NCBI RefSeq assembly: GCF_041435495.1
Contig: NZ_CP108644.1
Location: 4,821,501 to 4,885,500, forward strand
Source: Streptomyces sp. NBC_01116
Lineage (GTDB): Bacteria; Actinomycetota; Actinomycetes; Streptomycetales; Streptomycetaceae
DNA: 64,000 nucleotides
Reading direction: 5' to 3'
In this document: piece by piece, positions 51,357-57,944 of the stretch
Position numbering within the stretch: the first letter of the stretch is position 1
Layout: each line of letters opens with the position of its first letter
Notes under the pieces: generated by a model
Told to the model about the DNA's origin: nothing
Databases searched by the model: none
The model's input: only the letters and a program-made list of their open reading frames with translations
Translations under genes and position numbers: made by a program

Positions 51357-52204
51357 GCGCCGGCCTCCGTACGGGGAAGGGGCGCGGTGGAGCGTGCGTC
51401 CGGCGTACGGGGGAAGGGTGCGGTGGAGCGTTCGTCCGCCACGATCTCGCCGTCCCTGAAGCGGACCCGGCGCGGCAGCGACGCCGCGATGCCGTGGTCG
51501 TGGGTGATCACGCAGACCGTGGTGCCGGACGCGTTCAGCTCGTGCAGCAGCTCCATGACGATCTCGCCGGACGCGGTGTCCAGCGCCCCGGTCGGCTCGT
51601 CCGCCAGCACGAGCCGGGGCTCTCCCACCAGGGCGCGGGCGATGGCCACGCGCTGCTTCTCGCCGCCGGACAGCTCGTTCGGGGTGTGCGAGGACCGGTG
51701 GTCCAGGCGTACGCGGGCCAGCGCCTCGCGCGCCCGGCTGCGCCGTTCCCGGGAGCGGAGGCCGGTGTACAGCAGGCCGTCGGCGACGTTGTCCACCGCG
51801 TCGCGCCCCGCCGCCAGGTGGAAGTGCTGGAACACGAAGCCGATGTGGCGGGCGCGCAGGGCGGAGAGACGGGCGTCGGAGAGCGCGGAGACGTCGTGTC
51901 CGGCGACCCGGACCGTACCCGTGGTGGGCCGGTCCAGGGTGCCCATGACGTTGAGCATCGTGGACTTGCCGGAGCCGGACGGGCCGACCACCGCGAGGAG
52001 TTCGCCCTCGTGGACCGTGAGGTTCACGGCGCACAGGGCGTGGACGCCGCCGGGGTACGACTTCGTGGCGTTCCGGAGTTCGACGACGGGGGTGAGGGGA
52101 GCAGAGGGGGCCGGGCCGGTCTCAAGGCCCCGGGAGGAGGGCGAGGACGACGGGGAGGGCGACGAGGGCGAGGGGGATGAGGAGGGCGAGGAGGACGGTG
52201 TCAT
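51353..52204 (-). CDS. MacB/LolD-type ABC transporter ATPase
   Basis: A 283-aa ATPase. Walker A GPSGSGKSTML, signature LSGGEKQRVAIARAL, Walker B RLVLADEPTGALD and the H-loop TTVCVITHDHG are all intact. The TGALDTASGE sequence is typical of the MacB/LolD family. The first ~30 residues are a Ser/Pro repeat region and the C-terminus repeats TAPFPRT/TAPLPRT, both encoded by short tandem repeats. Overlaps with both neighbours are four bases. Confidence 0.93.
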   Translation of the reverse strand: MTPSSSPSSSPSPSSPSPSSSPSSRGLETGPAPSAPLTPVVELRNATKSYPGGVHALCAVNLTVHEGELLAVVGPSGSGKSTMLNVMGTLDRPTTGTVRVAGHDVSALSDARLSALRARHIGFVFQHFHLAAGRDAVDNVADGLLYTGLRSRERRSRAREALARVRLDHRSSHTPNELSGGEKQRVAIARALVGEPRLVLADEPTGALDTASGEIVMELLHELNASGTTVCVITHDHGIAASLPRRVRFRDGEIVADERSTAPFPRTPDARSTAPLPRTEAGA

Positions 52205-53289
52205 GGTTTCGCCACCCCCACCTTCATGCCCTCGCGCAGCTCCGCGCCGCTGACCTCGATCTGCCCGTCGGCCGTCATGCCCGTCTCCACCCGGACCATC
52301 GAGGAGGTCTCGCCCCGGACGATCTGGAGCCCGTACCCCCCGTTCTCGCCGCGCAGCGCCACCACCGCCTCGACCGGCACCGCGAGGACCCCCTTGCGGG
52401 CCTCGCTGACGAACGTCACGCTCGCCGCCGCCTCGGCGTCCTCGCCGGCAGCCGCGCCGGGGCCGCCGTCGAGGGCGACCTCGACGGTGATGCCCTCCTG
52501 GCTCTCGGCCTCGGCGGCGCCGCCCTCCTCCGGACGTACCGTCCCGGCGACCTTCCCGGGCACGGTCTTCCCGCTGGGCAGGGCCACCTCCACCTTCGTG
52601 CCGCGTGCGGTGAGCGCACCGTCGGCCTGGTCCAGGCGGGCCCGGACGACCGGCTTGGTGGAGGCGATCGTCAGGACGGGCCCGTCCGGGCCGACCTGGT
52701 CGGCGAGGGCCGCGTCGGCGGAGACCACCTTGACCCGGTCGGGCTGGAAGACGACGTCGCCCCGGCCGACCCTGCCCGTGGTCTCGCGGTTGAGGTGTTT
52801 CTGCCACCGCTTGACGGCGGACTCGGTGTCCTTGCCGTACTCCGTGTCGACGTACAGCCCGGCCCCGTAACCCAGGTCCCGGAGATTCCGCTCCAGTTGG
52901 AGGACATCGCTGCCCCGGTCGCCCGCCTTCATCTCGCGGAACGCCGGAACCGGCCCGTAGAGGAGCGTGACCGGTTTGTCGTTCAGCTCGTACAGGGCCT
53001 CTCCTCGCGTCACGGTCCTCCCCTCGGCTGCCGCCACCGTGACGGTGCCCTCCACGGCGGCCTTGACGGCACGGCGCTGGGCGAAGTCGATCCTGCCGTC
53101 GACGGTCCTGGAGAGGACGAGGTCGGTGCGGACGACGGCGGCCGTCGCGGGCGGGAGGCCGTCGCCCCGGCCGGAGGCGTTCGCGTCGTCGCCGTTCCCG
53201 AGGAACGGAAGGCCTCCGGAGAGGCCGACGGCGACCACCGCCGCGACCGTCACCGCGCCGAGCGCGACGTAGGGGGTGCGGCGCTTCAC
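52201..53289 (-). CDS. membrane-fusion-like adaptor with peptidoglycan-binding domain
   Basis: A 362-aa exported/anchored protein (MKRRTPYVALGAVTVAAVVA helix). A barrel-sandwich start (VDGRIDFAQRRAVKAAVEGTVT) is followed by a peptidoglycan-binding type-1 domain (DRGSDVLQLERNLRDLGY; DTESAVKRWQKHLN) and a C-terminal HlyD-like part. It should link the MacB-type permease to the cell wall. GTG at 53289 overlaps the upstream lipoprotein stop by four bases. Confidence 0.88.
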   Translation of the reverse strand: MKRRTPYVALGAVTVAAVVAVGLSGGLPFLGNGDDANASGRGDGLPPATAAVVRTDLVLSRTVDGRIDFAQRRAVKAAVEGTVTVAAAEGRTVTRGEALYELNDKPVTLLYGPVPAFREMKAGDRGSDVLQLERNLRDLGYGAGLYVDTEYGKDTESAVKRWQKHLNRETTGRVGRGDVVFQPDRVKVVSADAALADQVGPDGPVLTIASTKPVVRARLDQADGALTARGTKVEVALPSGKTVPGKVAGTVRPEEGGAAEAESQEGITVEVALDGGPGAAAGEDAEAAASVTFVSEARKGVLAVPVEAVVALRGENGGYGLQIVRGETSSMVRVETGMTADGQIEVSGAELREGMKVGVAKP

Positions 53290-53924
53290 TGCATGCCGTC
53301 CAGACCGTCGAGGAGCTTCGACTTGCACGCCGCCCGGGCCTCCTTGTAGGCGGGCGAGTCGGGGTCGTAGACCGGGGAGGCCGGGTTCGGGTCGCCGCCG
53401 GGCACCGCGTTGCCCCCGGACATCACCGGGTTGGTGAACCGGCTGATGCCGTTGTCCCGCATGCACTGGGCGTGCGCGAGCATCGATTCGTAGGACTTCT
53501 GCTGGTCGCGCTTGGGTTCGACCGCCAGGGCCGCCCTGAGCTCGTCCACGCAGACGTTGTTCTTCCCGGCCTTGATGCCCTCGTTGCGGCCGGGCTGGGA
53601 GCCGATCTCGTTGACCTTCTCCCAGTCGAGATGGCCGCTCAGCTTGGGGTCGGGGAAGTCCTTGTAGCCGCCCTTGGCGCGCATGCACTGGACGAACGTG
53701 ACCTGGGCGTCGTAGTAGGCGCTCTTGCCGGCGGGCTTCGCGCTCGGGGTGTTCGGCGCGCCCGCGGCCTCGGAGGGCTCGCTCTTCGGGGACGGCACAT
53801 CGGCGACGGCGTCGTGGCTCCTGGTCCCGGTGGTGTCGTCGCCGCAGGCGACGGTGAGGGCGAGGAGGGGCACGGCCACGAAGGCGGCCAGGCGGAGCCC
53901 GGCGGTGGTGATGGGGAAGCTCAT
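53286..53924 (-). CDS. lipoprotein with two CMRxxG motifs
   Basis: A 212-aa lipoprotein (lipobox TVAC). The mature part holds an internal duplication, QCMRAKGGYKDFPDP and QCMRDNGISRFTNP, plus two more cysteines (NNVCVDEL, RAACKSK). Such CMR-x-x-G proteins often, from memory, accompany MacB-type exporters in actinobacteria. It may capture substrate or assist the exporter. First gene of the four-gene operon, divergent from the response regulator across 135 bases. Confidence 0.85.
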   Translation of the reverse strand: MSFPITTAGLRLAAFVAVPLLALTVACGDDTTGTRSHDAVADVPSPKSEPSEAAGAPNTPSAKPAGKSAYYDAQVTFVQCMRAKGGYKDFPDPKLSGHLDWEKVNEIGSQPGRNEGIKAGKNNVCVDELRAALAVEPKRDQQKSYESMLAHAQCMRDNGISRFTNPVMSGGNAVPGGDPNPASPVYDPDSPAYKEARAACKSKLLDGLDGMQ

Positions 53925-54059
53925 GGGCCTCACGCTGGCCGCCGAGGATGATGGCCCGTGCATGGGCACATGATGGGAAGGTAACAATGCCTCCGACCTG
54001 CGCCTCCGCTCCGGGGAGGGGGAGGCGGAGCGGATTCCGGCGTGCGCATAATCGGGCCC
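53925..54059. promoter_or_regulatory. divergent promoter region, exporter operon / two-component operon
   Basis: These 135 bases must carry both promoters. CGCATAATCG just before the regulator start (54047-54056) contains CATAAT, a good -10-like hexamer only 7 bases from the ATG. No clear regulator dyad was fixed. Confidence 0.45.
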
Positions 54060-54821
54060 ATGCCGCATGTGCTGCTCATCGAGGACGACGCGTCCGTACG
54101 GGACGGGATGGAGCTCGTGCTGCGCCGGCACGGGTACGGAGTGGAGACCGCCGCCACCGGCGAGCAGGCCCTCGCGCTGCTGGCCGGGGAGCGGGGCGCG
54201 CGGGTCGAACTGGCCGTGCTGGACCTGATGCTTCCCGGCATGGACGGCTTCGAGGTGTGCCGCCGCATCCGGGCCCGGGCGCCGAAGCTGCCCGTCATCA
54301 TGCTGACCGCGCGCGGCGACGACCACGACATCGTGACCGGGCTGGAGGCGGGGGCCGACGACTACGTGGTCAAGCCGGTCACCGCGCCCGTCCTGGAGGC
54401 CCGCATCCGGGCCGCCCTGCGCCGCGCGGAACCGTATCCCCGGCCGGGGCCCGCCGGTCAGGGTCCGGACGGGCACGGGCTCTACGCGCACGGGCTCTAC
54501 GCGCAAGGGCCCGACGCCGACCGCGCCGACCACGCCGGGCTGGTGATCGACCGGGCCGGACTGACCGTCACCAAGCACGGGGCGGCCGTCGCCCTCCCGC
54601 CCACCGAGATGCGGGTCCTGCTGGAGCTGTCGGCCTCGCCCGGCCGGGTCCTCACCCGGGAACAGCTCCTCGCCTCGGTGTGGGACCACACCTTCCTGGG
54701 CGACTCCCGGCTGGTGGACGCGGCGGTGGGCCGGCTGCGGGCCAAGATCGAGGACGTGCCGGCCAGGCCCCGGTACGTACAGACCGTGCGGGGCTTCGGC
54801 TACCGCTTCGGGCCGCTGTGA
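54060..54821 (+). CDS. OmpR-family response regulator
   Basis: A 253-aa regulator. Receiver domain with the acidic pair IEDD (8-10), phospho-acceptor Asp55 (VLDLMLPGMDG), LTARGDDHDIV and the Lys in VVKPV. A winged-helix output domain spans about 155-250 (PPTEMRVLLELSASPGRVLTREQLL; GDSRLVDAAVGRLRAKIED). The linker holds the repeat HGLYAHGLYAQG. The ATG at 54060 (MPHVLLIEDD) is chosen over one six codons upstream. Its stop overlaps the kinase GTG (GTGA) within an 18-bp repeat array. It probably controls the divergent exporter operon. Confidence 0.92.
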   Translation: MPHVLLIEDDASVRDGMELVLRRHGYGVETAATGEQALALLAGERGARVELAVLDLMLPGMDGFEVCRRIRARAPKLPVIMLTARGDDHDIVTGLEAGADDYVVKPVTAPVLEARIRAALRRAEPYPRPGPAGQGPDGHGLYAHGLYAQGPDADRADHAGLVIDRAGLTVTKHGAAVALPPTEMRVLLELSASPGRVLTREQLLASVWDHTFLGDSRLVDAAVGRLRAKIEDVPARPRYVQTVRGFGYRFGPL

Positions 54822-54891
54822 AGTCCTGGGCCGCTGTGAAGTCTCGGGCTGCTGTGAAGTCTCGGGCCGCTGTGAAGTTTCGGGCCGCTGA
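54810..54891. repeat. 18-bp tandem repeat covering the regulator stop and kinase start
   Basis: Four full copies and one partial of GGGCCGCTGTGAAGTCTC run in register (54810, 54828, 54846, 54864, 54882). Each full copy contains GTGA, so the kinase frame has in-phase GTG codons at 54818, 54836, 54854 and 54872. The first unit also encodes the regulator's stop. In the kinase frame the unit reads as a six-residue repeat (VKSRAA). Confidence 0.95.
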
Positions 54892-56455
54892 GGGGCGGCC
54901 TGTTCCCCGGCGCTCGTTCCGGCGCTCCCTCGGGCGCGGCTCGCGGCGGTTCGTCGGCGGGCTGCGGGTCAGGCTCGTCGTCACCTTCGTCATCGTCGCC
55001 CTCGTCAGCGCGGTGACCGCGACGGCACTCGCCTACCGGGACGCCCGCACCGCCGTCCTCCAGCGCACCCAGAACACCGCCGTCGACGACCTCCGGGAGC
55101 GGGTCGCCGCCGTCGCCGCGAGGCTCGATCTCCCGCCAGACCAGCGGTCGTTGTCCCGGTTCGCGGCGAAGGTCTCCGAGGGGCTGGGGGCGCGCATCGT
55201 GGTCGCCCGCCACCAGGACCTGTCCGCCGTCTCCGGCGCGTACGCCGACCCGGAGGGCCGGATCACCGCCGAGCTGCGGGCCGCCGTCCGGGCCGGGGAC
55301 GGGGCCCGGTTCCAGCGGGTCCAGTGGCGGGGCGATCCGTATCTGGTCGTCGGCACGCCCGTGACGTACGCCGACGGGGACCGGCGCACCTCGGGCCTGG
55401 AGGTCTTCATGATCACCGACCTGCGGGCCGAGCGCGACGACACGGCCGCCCTGCTGGACTCCGTACGGACGGGAACCGTGCCCGTGGTGGTGCTGGCCGC
55501 GCTGCTGGCGCTGCTGGCCGCCGGTACGGTCCTGCGACCGGTGCGGAAGCTGGGGCGGGCCACCCGCGGACTCGCCGCCGGGGACCTCGGCAGCCGGGTC
55601 GCGGTCCGAGGGCACGACGAACTGTCGCACCTGGCGCGGACGTTCAACGAGACCGCCGACGCACTCCAGGCGTCCGACGCGGAGCTGCGGGCACAGGAGG
55701 CGAAGGCGCGGCGGTTCGTGGCCGACGTGTCGCACGAACTGCGCACGCCCCTGGCGGCGATGACGATGGTGGCGACGGTCCTGGAGGAGGACGCCGACCA
55801 ACTGCCGCCGGACGCCGCCCACGCGGCCCGAACCGTCGGCGCGGAGACCGCCCGGCTGTCCCGGCTGGTCGAGGACCTGATGGAGATCTCCCGCTTCGAC
55901 GCCGGGGCGGCCCGGCTCAACGCGGCCCCGACGGACCTCGCCGACACCGTACGGGCGTCGCTGGCGCTGCGCGGGTGGACGGACCGGGTGACCGTCGAAC
56001 TCCGCGAGGACGTACGGGCCGTGGTCGACCGGCGGCGCGTCGACGTGATCGTGGCGAACCTGGTGGGCAACGCGCTGCGGCACGGCGCGCCGCCGGTCAC
56101 GGTCACCCTGGCCGCGCCCGGCGGCGACCGGGTGACGCTGGAGGTCGCCGACCGCGGCCCGGGGCTGGCGCCGGAGGCCAGGGAGCGGGTCTTCGACCGG
56201 TTCTACAAGGCGGACACGGCGCGCACGCGCGACACGGCCGAGGAGAGTGGCCGGGGCGGCGGCGAGGATGGCGGCCAGGGCATTGACCAGGGCTTCGACC
56301 AGGGCGTCGGGCAGGGGAGCGGCCTCGGCATGGCCATCGCGTGGGAGAACGCGCGGCTGCACGGCGGCACCATCGAGGTGGGCCAGGGGCCGCAGGGCGG
56401 CGCGGTGTTCACGCTGCGGCTGCCCTTGCGGCACCCGGAGGAGGGGGACGGGTGA
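54818..56455 (+). CDS. sensor histidine kinase
   Basis: A 545-aa kinase from the first GTG (54818). Residues 1-24 are a six-residue repeat (VKSRAA type), then a membrane helix (about 50-72), an extracytoplasmic sensor (75-215), a second helix (218-238), HAMP (238-290), HisKA with His306 in VSHELRTPL, and an HATPase domain (NLVGNALRHG, DRGPGLAPEARERVFDRF, SGLGMAIA). The insert before SGLGMAIA is Gln/Gly-Asp-rich. It partners the upstream regulator and senses an envelope or extracellular signal. Later in-frame GTGs are alternative starts. Confidence 0.9.
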   Translation: MKSWAAVKSRAAVKSRAAVKFRAAEGRPVPRRSFRRSLGRGSRRFVGGLRVRLVVTFVIVALVSAVTATALAYRDARTAVLQRTQNTAVDDLRERVAAVAARLDLPPDQRSLSRFAAKVSEGLGARIVVARHQDLSAVSGAYADPEGRITAELRAAVRAGDGARFQRVQWRGDPYLVVGTPVTYADGDRRTSGLEVFMITDLRAERDDTAALLDSVRTGTVPVVVLAALLALLAAGTVLRPVRKLGRATRGLAAGDLGSRVAVRGHDELSHLARTFNETADALQASDAELRAQEAKARRFVADVSHELRTPLAAMTMVATVLEEDADQLPPDAAHAARTVGAETARLSRLVEDLMEISRFDAGAARLNAAPTDLADTVRASLALRGWTDRVTVELREDVRAVVDRRRVDVIVANLVGNALRHGAPPVTVTLAAPGGDRVTLEVADRGPGLAPEARERVFDRFYKADTARTRDTAEESGRGGGEDGGQGIDQGFDQGVGQGSGLGMAIAWENARLHGGTIEVGQGPQGGAVFTLRLPLRHPEEGDG

Positions 56456-56988
56456 GGCGTTCGCGGGGAGGCGTACGGAGGAGACTCCGGCGGAGCGTCG
56501 CCCTCACGGCGCTCGGGGCCGCGCTCGGGACCGCGCTCGTCGGGTGCGGGGTCCAGCCGACCGGGGTGATAGAGGCGGGCGAGCCCGCGTCCGGGCTGAC
56601 GCGCGGGATGCGGCTCTACTACGCGTCCGACACCGGGCTGCGGGCCGTGCCCGTGCTCGACCGGGGCTTCACCAGCCTGGACGCCGTGATGAAGCTGCTC
56701 GCCCAGGGGCCGACGGCCGCCGAGCGGCGCGAAGGGCTGACGACACTGTTCCACGCTCCCAGCGGCTACACCGTGACCGGGGACGGAACCCACGTCACCG
56801 TGGAGCTGGAGGGCCCGTACTGGGCGGAGGCGCGGGACCAGGTGACGGGGCAACTGGTCTGCACGCTCGCCAGCTTCCAGTCCGTGGGCGAGGCGGAGGT
56901 CCGGGCGGACGACGTGGAGGTGACGATCCGCCCGGGGGAGGGGCCGGTGCTGGGGCCGCTGCGGTGCGCGGAGTACCTGGGCGGCTGA
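56452..56988 (+). CDS. GerMN-domain lipoprotein of the two-component operon
   Basis: A 178-aa lipoprotein. Arg-rich start, hydrophobic segment, lipobox LVGC (Cys about 35), then a GerMN-like domain (RLYYASDTGLRAVPV; LDAVMKLLAQGP; VTVELEGPYWAEARDQVTGQLVCTL). GTGA overlap with the kinase gene. By analogy with CseA or LpqB, which tune adjacent kinases, it may modulate the sensor from outside. That role is inferred. Confidence 0.82.
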   Translation: MRRSRGGVRRRLRRSVALTALGAALGTALVGCGVQPTGVIEAGEPASGLTRGMRLYYASDTGLRAVPVLDRGFTSLDAVMKLLAQGPTAAERREGLTTLFHAPSGYTVTGDGTHVTVELEGPYWAEARDQVTGQLVCTLASFQSVGEAEVRADDVEVTIRPGEGPVLGPLRCAEYLGG

Positions 56989-57040
56989 GCGGCGCTGCGG
57001 TCGTGCGGGCGGGCGGGCGAGCGGGCCCGCCGTGGGTGCA

Positions 57041-57170
57041 CCGGGGCCGTGTGAACCGCAGGGCCCCGGTGCGCCCACGGCCGGTCGGGAGCGTCAGAAC
57101 CGGACGGCCGTCCGGGGCCGTGTGCACCGCAGGGACGACCGTCCGGGGCCGTGTGCACCGCAGGGACGGC
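57041..57170. repeat. 31-bp tandem repeat upstream of a TetR gene end
   Basis: CCGTCCGGGGCCGTGTGCAC followed by CGCAGGGAC occurs with a 31-base period (units begin at 57103 and 57134, with a partial third at 57165). A related copy lies at 57041-57063. It fills the gap between the GerMN lipoprotein and the convergent TetR gene. Confidence 0.85.
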
Positions 57171-57186
57171 CGGTCGGCCGGGATCC

Positions 57187-57786
57187 TCAGAACCGCACGG
57201 TCACCTGCGCCTGCACGTGGGCCCGGAGCACGCCCGCCATGTCCGTCGCGCAGTCGCTGATCAGCCACTGGATCTGGAGGCCGTCCATCAGCGCGATGAG
57301 CTGCTGCGCGGCGGCCGACGGGTCGACGTCCTCCCGGAGTTCGCCCGCCTCCCGGGCCTGGCGGTAGGCCAGTTCGGTGTTGGCGAGCGAGGTGCGGTAG
57401 CGGGCCTCGAAGTACGCGTGCGCCGGATGGTCGGGGGACGTGGCCTCCGCCGCGACCACCGAGAACAGCTCGACGATCCCGCGCCGCTTCGCGTTCAGCT
57501 CCGCGAGGTCGGCCAGCCGGCGCAGATGGTCGAGGCCCCGCGTCACGCCCAGGGCCAGCCACGCGTCGTCCACGTCGTCGCGGTGCTGGAGCACGGCGAG
57601 GAGCAGGGCCTCCTTCGTCGGGAAGTGGTGGAGGAGGCCCGGGTGCGAGATGCCGCAGCGGGTGGCGATCACCCGGAGCGACGCGCCCCGGTAGCCGGCC
57701 TCGCCGAACAGGGCCATCGCCTGGTCGAGGATCTCGGTCCGCTTGGCCCGGCCCTTGGCGTAGCCGCGCCGCGCCTCGGAAGTCAC
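57187..57786 (-). CDS. TetR family regulator, divergent from GH3 glycosidase
   Basis: A 199-aa regulator: HTH in the first 55 residues (TEILDQAMALFGEAGYRGASLRVIATRCGISHPGLLHHFPTKEALL, read in parts), then a helical ligand domain. Divergent orientation and an operator-like dyad in the 158-base gap suggest it represses the GH3 gene until a sugar or aglycone inducer appears. Confidence 0.9.
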   Translation of the reverse strand: MTSEARRGYAKGRAKRTEILDQAMALFGEAGYRGASLRVIATRCGISHPGLLHHFPTKEALLLAVLQHRDDVDDAWLALGVTRGLDHLRRLADLAELNAKRRGIVELFSVVAAEATSPDHPAHAYFEARYRTSLANTELAYRQAREAGELREDVDPSAAAQQLIALMDGLQIQWLISDCATDMAGVLRAHVQAQVTVRF

Positions 57787-57882
57787 GCGCCATCACCCGC
57801 TGTCATCGGAATCGGACACCTCTCTCGCACCGCCGTTCCGGCCCAGATTCTCACAGGACCGAATCCCGGATCCTCGAATACT

Positions 57883-57898
57883 TACCAAGCGGTCGGGA
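57883..57898. promoter_or_regulatory. candidate TetR operator upstream of GH3
   Basis: TACCAAGC-GGTCGGGA is an imperfect dyad (5 of 8 positions symmetric) resembling TACC...GGTA sites of actinobacterial TetR proteins. It lies 47 bases before the GH3 start and 97 bases from the TetR start. Confidence 0.5.
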
Positions 57899-57944
57899 TT
57901 GAGCGTACGGTACTGCGGAGTGCGCTTTCGTGAAAGGAACTCCT

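Noticed and set aside
54060..56988. CseB-CseC-CseA system
   Set aside because: The regulator-kinase-lipoprotein set is similar in plan, but there is no adjacent sigE gene and the lipoprotein is GerMN-like, so the name was not used.
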